A stretch of 64,000 nucleotides of DNA from Sellimonas caecigallum (GTDB lineage: Bacteria > Bacillota > Clostridia > Lachnospirales > Lachnospiraceae), in assembly GCF_019754295.1 (NCBI RefSeq), contig NZ_VIRV01000015.1, positions 1-64,000 of the forward strand, written 5' to 3'. The first letter of the stretch is position 1. Each line of letters starts with the position of its first letter. The notes beneath the pieces were generated by a model. That model was given only the letters and a program-made list of their open reading frames with translations. It was not told the DNA's origin and searched no databases. The position numbers were made by a program, and so were the translations under genes. Of this stretch, positions 1 to 7,659 are shown in pieces.

Positions 1-44
1 ATATAGGGGACGTGTTCCGGCAAGCCGGAACACGTCCCCTATAT
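1..44. repeat. Perfect 20-bp inverted repeat with CAAG loop
   Basis: Positions 1-20 and 25-44 are exact reverse complements around a 4-base CAAG loop. The arms contain GGGGACGTGTTCCGG. The element sits just past the stop of the exported-protein gene that ends at 61. It has no U-tract beyond the stem in view, so it is either a strong 3' stem or one copy of a REP-like palindromic repeat. It may extend left of the window. Confidence 0.7.
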
Positions 45-60
45 AACACCATATAACAGT

Positions 61-738
61 TTATTGTATAGGATATTTGTGAAGAAGGGTTTCTTTGAAT
101 TCTTCAATCTTTTTGATTGTGGTTTCTGATGCAAGGAAAAACTCGTTTTCACTTACATCTTTATAGTATGTGCTATTGCTTATATCGCTGTTGCTTACGC
201 AAGGTTTATTTTCTATTTTTTCGTAGCAGAATACCGGGCGTATCAGTGTTTCTTTTGGGTGTACAAAAATTTTTTCTTCGTTATGTGTGTCAATCTTTCT
301 GTCCAGGAAGATCAGGTAGGTTTTTCCGGGTTTCATTTCATTGACAAATCCTATATTCAAGGAAGGTTTTCCTCCCACATAAAGATCTTTTTCCATGAAG
401 ATCTGGCTTACTGTTTGAATGCTGATCTTTTCTCCTGTTTTCAATCCTTCTCCTTTGAACACCTGCTCTACCGTGACCGGCTGAACTGCGCATGAGTACA
501 GATACTTAGATGTGTCTTCGCACCTTGCTGCTATGATATGTCGACTGTTATCCAGAACTTCTTGCATGATTTCGATCTGTGTATCTGCCAGATTGTCGGG
601 AAATATACCCACACTGAAATGATTCAGCGGTTCTTTTTCTTTGTTGTAGTCTTTATACGACGTCTTACTGTAAAGCCCTGCCCCAAGCAAAACGGCAAAA
701 GCAAAAAAAGTGATGGCTGCTATGTACTTGAATTTCAT
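61..738 (-). CDS. Membrane-anchored exported protein of unknown function
   Basis: A 225-residue protein starting MKFKYIAAITFF. One hydrophobic segment at about residues 4-22 can be a signal anchor or an uncleaved signal peptide; there is no lipobox. The rest is hydrophilic and extracytoplasmic, with strands suggestive of a small beta domain (around VEQVFKGEGLKTGEKI and KPGKTYLIFLD). I do not recognise a family. Its start overlaps the stop of the ABC ATPase gene by four bases (ATGA), so it is translationally coupled to the exporter and is the last gene of that operon. An accessory or immunity role for the transporter is inferred from position only. Confidence 0.7.
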   Translation of the reverse strand: MKFKYIAAITFFAFAVLLGAGLYSKTSYKDYNKEKEPLNHFSVGIFPDNLADTQIEIMQEVLDNSRHIIAARCEDTSKYLYSCAVQPVTVEQVFKGEGLKTGEKISIQTVSQIFMEKDLYVGGKPSLNIGFVNEMKPGKTYLIFLDRKIDTHNEEKIFVHPKETLIRPVFCYEKIENKPCVSNSDISNSTYYKDVSENEFFLASETTIKKIEEFKETLLHKYPIQ

Positions 739-1367
739 CGTTCTCTCACAGTCCCTTCTTTTACAAGATAAACTTTATCTGCCAGCAGATCGATGTCTTC
801 CTTGCTGTGACTTGCCAGCAGTACCATAGTTCCTTTTTCTTTTTCTCTTTTTACAAGTTTTCGGATGTCCTCCACCCCTCCTTCATCCAGAGAGTTGGTA
901 GGTTCATCCAGCATGAGAATTTGGGGCTTTTCCATGATAGCCTGGGCCAGAACAATCCTCTGTTTCATTCCAAGAGAATATTTCCTTACGGGCCGTTTGT
1001 CATCCGGGTCAAGCCCCATCAGACGAATTGCCTCCCGAATCTCTTCTTTCCCAATCTTTTTCTTGATTTTTGCCAGTAGCCAAAGATTGTCAAATCCGCT
1101 GAGTTCGGGATAAAGCCCTGCATTTTCAATTACAATCCCAAGATCCGGAAGCACTTTCATGTCTTTGTGAAGCACTTTGTCATCCAGCCGGATTTCCCCG
1201 GAGTCGATCTTCATAAGACCAGCCAAAGCCCGGAAAAGCATCGTTTTTCCGGATCCATTTCTCCCCACAAAGCCGTAGACATGCCCGCTTTCCATCTCCA
1301 GGCTTACTTCTTTTAGTATCTGTTTTTTCCCGATATGTTTACTTACTTTTTCCGCTGTCAATCTCAT
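735..1367 (-). CDS. ABC transporter ATP-binding protein
   Basis: A 210-residue nucleotide-binding subunit of an ABC-2-type exporter. Walker A is GRNGSGKT, the signature is YSLGMKQR, Walker B is ILMLDEP and the switch histidine lies in LASHSKED. The frame opens further upstream, but the ATG at 1367 (MRLTAEKVSKH) has a good AGGAGG-type ribosome site in the 13-base gap after the upstream permease gene, so that start is chosen. It is the cytoplasmic motor for the two membrane proteins encoded just upstream. The substrate is unknown. Small exporters of this form often carry peptides or confer antibiotic or bacteriocin immunity, which is only a family-level possibility here. Confidence 0.9.
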   Translation of the reverse strand: MRLTAEKVSKHIGKKQILKEVSLEMESGHVYGFVGRNGSGKTMLFRALAGLMKIDSGEIRLDDKVLHKDMKVLPDLGIVIENAGLYPELSGFDNLWLLAKIKKKIGKEEIREAIRLMGLDPDDKRPVRKYSLGMKQRIVLAQAIMEKPQILMLDEPTNSLDEGGVEDIRKLVKREKEKGTMVLLASHSKEDIDLLADKVYLVKEGTVRER

Positions 1368-1380
1368 CCCTTTCCCCCTC

Positions 1381-2193
1381 CTATTCAATTTCTTTGTCGT
1401 TTGTGATAAATTCATGCCTGTTGACTGCAGCACAACCTGCAGCTACGGCAAAAATCGCTATGATCCCGACATACGCTACCGACATATTCAATTCAAATGG
1501 AAACTCTTGTGGGCCAAATATTGAAAAAACAGGTTTTCCATTCCTCGTATGAATCCCAAATGCCAACTGTGCGAATGGATTGATATAAACCATCCAGGCA
1601 CTATCCGCCGCCAGATATCCCGTCACAGGATCTGCAAACTGCGACATCATCGTATAAAACGCAATTCCCATGATCTGTATGATGGCCGGCACCGCAATCC
1701 CAGCCGTGCTGTTCCACGCGAGAGAAAGAACATTGATGCCAAGAGTAAACCCAAACAGGTACAGAGAATAAATCAGAAGATAATACCCTCCGATCCAAAC
1801 AACCGAACTGTCTATCGTAACTTTTCCGACAAGCAGCAGCGCTGCCGCCCCAGTCAGTATCATAATGATCAAAAAAGAAAGGCATGTCAGATACAGTTTT
1901 GCGCATTCCAGCAGGAACCACTTTATCCGGCTAGCATTCCTTGTAAAGTAATAGACGCTGGCGCAGCAGAAATATCGGTATATCATACTTCCGCATAGAA
2001 TTTGGAATAAAAGAAGCGGGATGAACATTTTCATAATCGACATGATAAATCCTGCATGATACCAAGTCTGGGAAAATGTTGTCCTGAGAATGATCTGGGA
2101 TAGAGAAACCTCCTCCATATTGACCATATCTGAAAACACGCACAAAATACCACAGAGACATCCAAGAAGCAGTACTTTTCTGTATTTTCTCAT
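1381..2193 (-). CDS. ABC-2-type permease-like membrane protein (second subunit)
   Basis: A 270-residue polytopic protein with about six hydrophobic segments: residues 7-22, 50-66, 96-117, 130-150, 163-180 and 238-255. A large loop of roughly 50 residues precedes the last helix. It is not detectably the same protein as the upstream permease, so the transporter looks heteromeric. Its start overlaps the upstream gene's stop by four bases. Together with the ATPase downstream it forms a three-part exporter. The product is assigned from topology and context, not from a recognised family signature. Confidence 0.75.
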   Translation of the reverse strand: MRKYRKVLLLGCLCGILCVFSDMVNMEEVSLSQIILRTTFSQTWYHAGFIMSIMKMFIPLLLFQILCGSMIYRYFCCASVYYFTRNASRIKWFLLECAKLYLTCLSFLIIMILTGAAALLLVGKVTIDSSVVWIGGYYLLIYSLYLFGFTLGINVLSLAWNSTAGIAVPAIIQIMGIAFYTMMSQFADPVTGYLAADSAWMVYINPFAQLAFGIHTRNGKPVFSIFGPQEFPFELNMSVAYVGIIAIFAVAAGCAAVNRHEFITNDKEIE

Positions 2194-3014
2194 CGCACTC
2201 CTCCTTCCCGTATCTTTCTCTCTGCCAGAAGAAACGAGATCGCCAACATTCCCACTATGACAGCGGCAAAAAGCGGATAATTCGCGTTTCCTGATTCAAA
2301 CATTGTCAACAACAACCCATAATACAGACTCTCATTTGGACTGATCCACGATTCTCCAACCGTAAGGAGAAACAGAAAGATGTAGATTGGGAAAAATGTA
2401 AAAATCTTATACCGAAATCCCGGCAGTGTGGTAACAAAAAGGTTAAATACTGCAAATCCTCCTGCTACACATCCGATGATCAAAATAAAAACCGCCGCAT
2501 ACAATACTTTGTTACTGTAAAACAACTGCGACAATATGTATCCTGTCCCTTCTTCCACTGTAATTAAGTATGAAAATCCACTCGGATCCCCAGCAGACTG
2601 CATCGGAAAACAGATTATGCTCAAAAGAAGTTCCAGCAAGAACGGCACAGTAAATATCAGAAAAGAGATGACAAAGGCCGCTCCCATCTTTCCATACCAG
2701 TATTCTCTTTCTCCACTTCTGCTTCGGATATACGCATGTATGCCGCTGTTTTTTTCCGAAATCCATGATGTCGCTGTAGGAAAAACCGCAAGGAGCGGGA
2801 AAAGCTGCATCAAATAGTATCCGCTGACAGACCACGACGACCATGTCAGCTTTTTGATAGGATCATACATCTGAGAAACATACTGGATTTCTCTGTTCTC
2901 CAGTAAATTTACCGAAAAATTCACTGCCACAAACAAAAGCACAGCCAAGTATGTTGCCACTGTCGTCTTTTTAACTGCTATCTCCCGAAACTGCATTTTA
3001 AATGAATTTTTCAT
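2190..3014 (-). CDS. ABC-2-type permease-like membrane protein (first subunit)
   Basis: A 274-residue integral membrane protein. It has an N-terminal helix at about residues 19-37, a long extracytoplasmic stretch, then helices around 68-85, 112-132, 170-192, 205-220 and 245-263. The segment SWISEKNSGIHAYIRSRSG resembles the conserved region of ABC-2 permeases where the chain returns to the cytoplasm after helix 2. It overlaps the next gene by ATGA and follows the small secreted-protein gene by 31 bases. It is the first membrane component of the exporter operon. Confidence 0.75.
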   Translation of the reverse strand: MKNSFKMQFREIAVKKTTVATYLAVLLFVAVNFSVNLLENREIQYVSQMYDPIKKLTWSSWSVSGYYLMQLFPLLAVFPTATSWISEKNSGIHAYIRSRSGEREYWYGKMGAAFVISFLIFTVPFLLELLLSIICFPMQSAGDPSGFSYLITVEEGTGYILSQLFYSNKVLYAAVFILIIGCVAGGFAVFNLFVTTLPGFRYKIFTFFPIYIFLFLLTVGESWISPNESLYYGLLLTMFESGNANYPLFAAVIVGMLAISFLLAERKIREGGVR

Positions 3015-3045
3015 CCGCTTTTCCCCCTCCCCGGATTATCAATAC

Positions 3046-3372
3046 TTATCTACCGTCATAATAATAAGAAATCCCTGCTGGATAGTTTGGATCATTTCCA
3101 GAAAAATATAAGTTGAAATTTCCGTATAGACGAGTTCTGCAATTTCTAAATCTGTCTGTTGATCCATCGAGAGGATAAACACTGTTAGCTCTAACGAGCA
3201 CGTCACTATATCTTCCAGTACGTGTTATACCTGCTTTTGCCAATGAAAAATGCATATCCCTGCTCACATTAACAGTTCCAGATCCTTTTGATGCAATTAC
3301 GTTATAAGACAAACCCAAAGAAAGCAGAAATACAAGGGGTATACTTTTACAGAAAAACTCTCTTTTCTTCAT
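3046..3372 (-). CDS. Small secreted protein, first gene of the exporter operon
   Basis: A 108-residue precursor. A basic start and a hydrophobic core (residues 9-24) with a plausible signal peptidase site after VIAS leave a mature chain of about 80 residues. The mature part is rich in Arg, Tyr, Asn and Gly, with a single Cys, and ends GISYYYDGR. No family is recognised. A strong ribosome site (GGAGGG) precedes the ATG at 3372. Position as leader of an operon with an ABC exporter is the arrangement seen for secreted bacteriocin-like peptides or their sensors, but nothing in the sequence proves that role. Confidence 0.65.
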   Translation of the reverse strand: MKKREFFCKSIPLVFLLSLGLSYNVIASKGSGTVNVSRDMHFSLAKAGITRTGRYSDVLVRANSVYPLDGSTDRFRNCRTRLYGNFNLYFSGNDPNYPAGISYYYDGR

Positions 3373-3484
3373 AAAGAATCCCTCCTTCTCCTTTTTTATT
3401 TGTAAAGTTACAACAGATTTATCTTTTCACAAGCTTGCATAAATAAATCTTAATTTTATCTTACACTTCCATCTTTCATTTCAC

Positions 3485-3524
3485 AAGAAACTGACTGTTT
3501 CTATATGTAAACTATCAGTTTCTT
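3485..3524. promoter_or_regulatory. Nested inverted repeat between divergent secreted-protein genes
   Basis: AAGAAACTGA at 3485-3494 is mirrored by TCAGTTTCTT at 3515-3524, ten of ten bases. Inside it a GTTT/AAAC pair continues the symmetry. The element lies in the AT-rich 212-base gap between the leftward secreted-protein operon (start 3372) and the rightward secreted-protein gene (start 3585). That is the right place for a shared operator, possibly for the neighbouring XRE regulator. The binding factor is not known. Confidence 0.5.
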
Positions 3525-3584
3525 TTCATCTCTCCACATTTCATATGTAGTTAACTCATACAAATTATTTTCAGGAGGTACAAT

Positions 3585-4067
3585 ATGAACCTAAAAAAGA
3601 AATTATTTTTATCTGTATTAAGTGCATCTGTTGCTTTTTCTTCCGCTACACTATCCTCCCATGCAAAAGATTCTTATTCTACATCTGCTTCTTGTTCCGT
3701 TTACTCTCTCTCAACAACACAATCCAAGAGCTTCTTCTTAATGGACAAAAATGGACTCCCTTATTCTGTTACGATTGAACCAATCGAATACGGTTCGCGT
3801 ATGGCCAATGGAAAATATAAAGTTTCCCTTACAGTGCCAAATAGATGGAAGGCTGGATTTATTGTAACTGTTTCATCCAATAGGATTACCTCTGTATCCA
3901 ACCCATCTGCAATTCCACTAACCGGTTCGATCAAAAATGTTGTATTACAAAAGGTTTCTTCAACACAAGCCACTTTAAAATTTAAATATATCTATTCCTC
4001 CAACGTTATGAATACCGGTATTAAAGCGTCAATTTCCAAAGGTGCCTTAAAAATTTCCAAACTCTAG
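3585..4067 (+). CDS. Secreted protein, possible DUF5626-like
   Basis: A 160-residue precursor with a clear signal peptide (MNLKKKLFL, hydrophobic core, cleavage near SSHAK at residue 28). The mature part is a Ser/Thr/Val-rich beta-type domain of about 130 residues without cysteines. Conserved-looking blocks are NGKYKVSLTVPNRWKAGF and NTGIKASISKGALKIS. It recalls the DUF5626 secreted family, but from memory only. AGGAGG lies 8 bases before the ATG. It faces and overlaps the XRE regulator gene, and the divergent small secreted-protein operon starts across a palindrome upstream. Confidence 0.75.
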   Translation: MNLKKKLFLSVLSASVAFSSATLSSHAKDSYSTSASCSVYSLSTTQSKSFFLMDKNGLPYSVTIEPIEYGSRMANGKYKVSLTVPNRWKAGFIVTVSSNRITSVSNPSAIPLTGSIKNVVLQKVSSTQATLKFKYIYSSNVMNTGIKASISKGALKISKL

Positions 4068-4567
4068 CCAAGATATTCAATAGTCGCTTCGCCAGGTTCA
4101 AAATAAAAACTTAAGATTTGATAACAATTATATGTGCTGACAAAAAGAGCTACAAGACACACGATTCTTAAAATCCACTTCCATTTTTTCGTCCTGAGCT
4201 CTTTACTCAGCACAATAAAAATAATCGAAACAATAAACCCAACCTGGGCAATCAGGCAAGAGGCTATCACTATCATAATCAACAGCATTCCTATAATACT
4301 TTCTTTATGATAAAATACCTCCTCTCTTTTGTATCCCTCCTCCTTATCTTTTTCTGTCGTCTCTTCTTTCTCACGTTCAACTCCAACAAGTTCATCCAGC
4401 GTCACTCCATACAGTCTGCTGAGTCGGATCAGGTTATCGATATCCGGAAAGGTTTTATCATTTTCCCATTTTGATATTGCCTGTCGGCTTACATTCAATT
4501 CTTGAGCCACTTGATCTTGTGACAGTTTTTTTGCTTCCCTCAATTCCTTTAAATGTTTCCCGTACAT
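4064..4567 (-). CDS. XRE-family transcriptional regulator with C-terminal membrane segments
   Basis: A 167-residue protein. Residues 3-60 form a Cro/CI helix-turn-helix (LSQDQVAQELNVSRQAISKW). An acidic and basic linker follows, then hydrophobic segments at about 92-115 and 125-150. Membrane-tethered XRE repressors of this build are common in Firmicutes next to secreted peptides or transporters. The ATG at 4567 is preferred over the one 12 bases earlier because GAGGG lies just ahead of it. Its stop shares the palindrome CTAG with the stop of the convergent secreted-protein gene. It has its own promoter with an internal inverted repeat, suggesting autoregulation. Confidence 0.85.
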   Translation of the reverse strand: MYGKHLKELREAKKLSQDQVAQELNVSRQAISKWENDKTFPDIDNLIRLSRLYGVTLDELVGVEREKEETTEKDKEEGYKREEVFYHKESIIGMLLIMIVIASCLIAQVGFIVSIIFIVLSKELRTKKWKWILRIVCLVALFVSTYNCYQILSFYFEPGEATIEYLG

Positions 4568-4650
4568 TTTATCCCTCATTTATTTCTGATGTTTTTTAGA
4601 CAAAATATTTATTTTCTGATTTTTCTTTCTATTCATTCATATTTTTCTTT

Positions 4651-4679
4651 ATAATATCACACAAAATCTAATTTGTGAA
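4651..4679 (-). promoter_or_regulatory. Promoter and probable operator of the XRE regulator
   Basis: Reading leftward, -35 TTCACA (4674-4679) and -10 TATTAT (4651-4656) are separated by 17 bases. An exact inverted repeat CACAAA/TTTGTG (4660-4665 and 4672-4677, six-base centre) occupies the spacer, where a bound repressor would block polymerase. Confidence 0.5.
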
Positions 4680-4706
4680 GTTTATGTCATTCGTAGAACA
4701 CAAAAA

Positions 4707-4762
4707 AGCTCCCATATACCGAAATAAACATATCAAAGATTTTCTCGGTCTATATGGGAGCT
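4707..4762 (-). terminator. Terminator after gpmI
   Basis: The 12-base arms AGCTCCCATATA and TATATGGGAGCT enclose a loop with a further CCGA/TCGG pair. Six T residues follow on the leftward strand. A T run on the other side makes it potentially bidirectional. Confidence 0.85.
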
Positions 4763-4798
4763 ATTTTTTATTTAACAATATATTTTAGCTGATAGATA

Positions 4799-6340
4799 TT
4801 ATTTTTTGATGAGCAAGGATTTTCCTGTCATTTCTTTTGGCTGCTCCATCCCCATCATCTCAATGAGGGTCGGCGCGATGTCCGCAAGGCATCCGTTTTC
4901 TCTCAGGCCGTAAGACGGATCCGCGTTTACAATGATGAACGGCACCTGGTTTGTCGTATGAGCCGTGAATGGTTCGCCTGTCTCTTCGTCGATAAGCTGT
5001 TCTGCATTTCCGTGGTCAGCACAGATAAACATCTGGCCATCTACTTCTTTGATGGCATCCACTGTTTTTCCTACACATTCATCCACCGCTTCGATCGCTT
5101 TGATCGCCGCTGCTTCCACACCTGTATGTCCGACCATATCCGGGTTTGCAAAATTGATGATAATAACATCGTATTTTCCGGATTTAATGGCTTCTACCAA
5201 TTTGTCGCACACTTCGTACGCGCTCATCTCCGGTTTCAAATCGTAAGTCGCTACCTTCGGGGATTTTACAAGGATCCTGTCTTCCCCTTTATTTGGTTCT
5301 TCCACACCACCGTTGAAGAAGAATGTCACATGGGCATACTTTTCTGTCTCGGCGATTCTTGCCTGTGTCATATTGTTGGCTGCGAGGAATTCTCCAAATG
5401 TATTTGTGATCTCTGTCTTATGGAATGCGATCAGTTTGTTCGGAATCGTCACATCGTATTCTGTGAAGCATACATACGTTGTCTTGATGCGTTCCCCTCT
5501 GTCAAATCCGTCAAAATCATCCGCGCAGAAAACTCTCGTGATCTCTCTTGCGCGGTCCGGGCGGAAGTTAAAGAAGATGACAGAGTCATTGTCTTTGATC
5601 GTAGCTACCGGCTTTCCATCCTTTACGACAACTGCCGGGATCACGAATTCATCTGTCTTTCCGTCATCATAAGAATTCTGTACCGCTTCCACTCCGCTTG
5701 CAGCTGTGTTTCCTTCGCCTTTTACGAGTGCCTTATATGCCAGTTCTACACGATCCCATCTGTTGTCACGATCCATTGCATAGTAACGTCCCATAACGGA
5801 AGCGACCTCTCCGACTCCGATTTCTTTCATCTTATCGCTCAATTCCTGCACATAGTCTTTTCCGGATGCCGGAGGCGTATCACGTCCATCGAGGAAGCAG
5901 TGTACGTATACTTTTGAGATGCCCTGTCGTTTTGCAAGTTCAAGAAGTCCATAAATATGTGTATTGTGGCTGTGTACGCCTCCGTCGGAGACAAGTCCGA
6001 ACATGTGAAGCGCGCTGTCATGCTCTTTTACATTCGCGCACGCTGCAAGAAGCGCATCATTTTCAAAGAAATCCCCGTCCTGGATTGCTTTTGTAATCTT
6101 TGTGAGATCCTGATATACAATCCGTCCGGCTCCCATATTCAGATGTCCTACTTCAGAGTTTCCCATCTGTCCATCCGGAAGTCCCACTGCCATGCCGCTC
6201 GCATTTCCTTTTACAAACGGACATTCTGCCATGAGTTTGTCCATAACCGGTGTCTTCGCTTCGGCAACCGCGTTGCCTTCTGCTTTATCGTTTAAACCAT
6301 AACCATCCAAAATCATTAAAACTGTTGGTTTCTTTCCCAT
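4799..6340 (-). CDS. gpmI: 2,3-bisphosphoglycerate-independent phosphoglycerate mutase
   Basis: A 513-residue cytosolic Mn-dependent enzyme that interconverts 3- and 2-phosphoglycerate. The N-terminal metal site LDGYG and the phosphoserine site MGNSEVGHLNMG are present, as are SDGGVHSH, GRDTPP, FNFRPDRARE and the C-terminal metal ligands ADHGNAE and TTNQVPF. Full length for the family. It lies at the 3' end of the glycolytic cluster but is separated from tpiA by a LacI-type regulator gene, and has its own promoter and terminator. Confidence 0.98.
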   Translation of the reverse strand: MGKKPTVLMILDGYGLNDKAEGNAVAEAKTPVMDKLMAECPFVKGNASGMAVGLPDGQMGNSEVGHLNMGAGRIVYQDLTKITKAIQDGDFFENDALLAACANVKEHDSALHMFGLVSDGGVHSHNTHIYGLLELAKRQGISKVYVHCFLDGRDTPPASGKDYVQELSDKMKEIGVGEVASVMGRYYAMDRDNRWDRVELAYKALVKGEGNTAASGVEAVQNSYDDGKTDEFVIPAVVVKDGKPVATIKDNDSVIFFNFRPDRAREITRVFCADDFDGFDRGERIKTTYVCFTEYDVTIPNKLIAFHKTEITNTFGEFLAANNMTQARIAETEKYAHVTFFFNGGVEEPNKGEDRILVKSPKVATYDLKPEMSAYEVCDKLVEAIKSGKYDVIIINFANPDMVGHTGVEAAAIKAIEAVDECVGKTVDAIKEVDGQMFICADHGNAEQLIDEETGEPFTAHTTNQVPFIIVNADPSYGLRENGCLADIAPTLIEMMGMEQPKEMTGKSLLIKK

Positions 6341-6392
6341 ATGATTTCTCTCCTTACTTTGTCAATTCTGTAATTTCATTACCTAATTTCGT

Positions 6393-6421
6393 ATTTTACA
6401 TGATTTCCTGCGCGCTTTCAA
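6393..6421 (-). promoter_or_regulatory. Promoter of gpmI
   Basis: -35 TTGAAA (6416-6421) and -10 TAAAAT (6393-6398) with a 17-base spacer, reading left. The -35 and its downstream bases (TGAAAGCGCGC) partly resemble a catabolite-response or LacI-family half-site centred on CG. The match is incomplete and no regulator can be assigned. Confidence 0.55.
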
Positions 6422-6460
6422 GCAAACAGAAAAATTTGTTAAAAAATAAACCGTTTGAAA

Positions 6461-7495
6461 TTAATAAATCTCTTTTACAGTTTCACGTTCAACCAGCTTT
6501 ACCGGCATACGGATGTCTGCTTTTTTCAGCTCTTTGTCCTCCAGAGCCTGGAACAGAAGTTCAGCAGCTTTCCGACCTTTTTCCCGGACTCCCTGCCTTA
6601 CTGTCGTCAGTCTCGGATATGCCATCTTTGCCATGCTTATATCGTCAAATCCGACGACAGATATATCTTTTGGGATCCATATCCCATGATGGCGAAAATA
6701 GTCCATCGCTTCGATTGCATAATAGTCCCGGCAAAATACGACAGCTGTATAGTCAAAAATGTGGCTGGCCAACGACTGAAGCATTTTTCTTTGCTCCTCT
6801 TCTTTCGTGCTTCCGCGGTACACATGTTCTTTTGCAAAAGGAAGGTAGGCTTCTTTTACAGCCCTTTGAAATCCTTTCAGCTTCCACAGCGATACCCCGG
6901 TTGGGTTGCCGTTTTCGTCATAAGGGCCATCCGTCACATAAGCAATTTTTCTGTGTCCTTTTTGTATCAGATATTCTGCAGCGATATATGATCCTTCTTC
7001 GTCCTCGGTCCCTACATTCAAATACTGCTCTTCTTTCCCAAAATAACAGTCTGTAAAGACAGCCGGCATCCGCACTTCTTCCCCAAGATGGCGGCATACC
7101 TCCGTAGGAAGCCCGATCGTGAGGATTCCATCTACGTTCCATGTTCGGATCATATCACAGATTTCCTTTTCCGAGGACGATGCAGAGAACATCATATAGT
7201 AACCATGATCTTTCACTTCTTTTTCGATCTCTCCCAGCATCTCCATGACAAGAGGACCGTACAATGTCTCCCCTCCCTCATCAGAGATGGCATTCGCAAT
7301 AACTCCTATGATCCTGGAATGATTCTGTACAAGCATCCTGGCCCCCATATTCGGCACATACTGCATCTCTTCCATAAGACGTTCGATCCGCTCTCTCGTC
7401 TCTTTGGAAACCTTTTTTGTCCGTCCATGCAGCACATTGGACACTGTCATTGCACTTACATTGGCGGCTTTGGCAATGTCTTTAATCGTAACCAT
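6461..7495 (-). CDS. LacI-family transcriptional regulator
   Basis: A 344-residue repressor. The N-terminal helix-turn-helix and hinge (VTIKDIAKAANVSAMTVSNV, residues 2-21) are followed by a periplasmic-binding-protein-like effector domain (SRIIGVIANAIS; VVGFDDISMAKMAYPRLTT). The start is set at the ATG that begins the canonical MVTIKDIAK motif rather than at the longer frame. It differs from CcpA in the recognition helix, so a local sugar-responsive role is more likely than global catabolite control. It interrupts the gap-pgk-tpiA-gpmI order, with a terminator upstream and promoters on both sides, and may regulate gpmI, itself or distant genes. Confidence 0.93.
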   Translation of the reverse strand: MVTIKDIAKAANVSAMTVSNVLHGRTKKVSKETRERIERLMEEMQYVPNMGARMLVQNHSRIIGVIANAISDEGGETLYGPLVMEMLGEIEKEVKDHGYYMMFSASSSEKEICDMIRTWNVDGILTIGLPTEVCRHLGEEVRMPAVFTDCYFGKEEQYLNVGTEDEEGSYIAAEYLIQKGHRKIAYVTDGPYDENGNPTGVSLWKLKGFQRAVKEAYLPFAKEHVYRGSTKEEEQRKMLQSLASHIFDYTAVVFCRDYYAIEAMDYFRHHGIWIPKDISVVGFDDISMAKMAYPRLTTVRQGVREKGRKAAELLFQALEDKELKKADIRMPVKLVERETVKEIY

Positions 7496-7574
7496 TCTTT
7501 CGTATCCCTTTCCTGTCAGTCTTTTCCTTTTTGACAGATCCTTTCTAATTGAATCCGTCTGAAAGATCAGTTCT

Positions 7575-7603
7575 ATTTTACTATCTTTCTGAAGGGATTG
7601 CAA
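7575..7603 (-). promoter_or_regulatory. Promoter of the LacI-family gene
   Basis: -35 TTGCAA (7598-7603), 17-base spacer, -10 TAAAAT (7575-7580). Downstream in the leader is an inverted repeat CTGTCA/TGACAG (7513-7518 and 7532-7537), a possible autoregulatory or structural element. Confidence 0.55.
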
Positions 7604-7625
7604 ACACTTCCACGAAAACCAAAAA

Positions 7626-7650
7626 CCCCGCAGGATCTGCTCCCGCGGGG
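7626..7650 (-). terminator. Terminator after tpiA
   Basis: The stem CCCCGC/GCGGGG, with an inner GGA/TCC continuation, is followed on the leftward strand by five T residues. It sits 10 bases past the tpiA stop and separates tpiA transcription from the regulator gene. Confidence 0.85.
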
Positions 7651-7659
7651 AAAATAGTA

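Noticed and set aside
61-4579. Whole left block as an integrated mobile element
   Set aside because: Although AT-richer, no transposase, integrase or flanking direct repeat is visible; only the edge palindrome hints at mobility.
4958-5917. Long open frame (319 codons) on the plus strand
   Set aside because: It lies wholly antisense to gpmI, whose motifs are complete. The translated product is Cys/Phe-rich with no domain or ribosome site, typical of a shadow frame.
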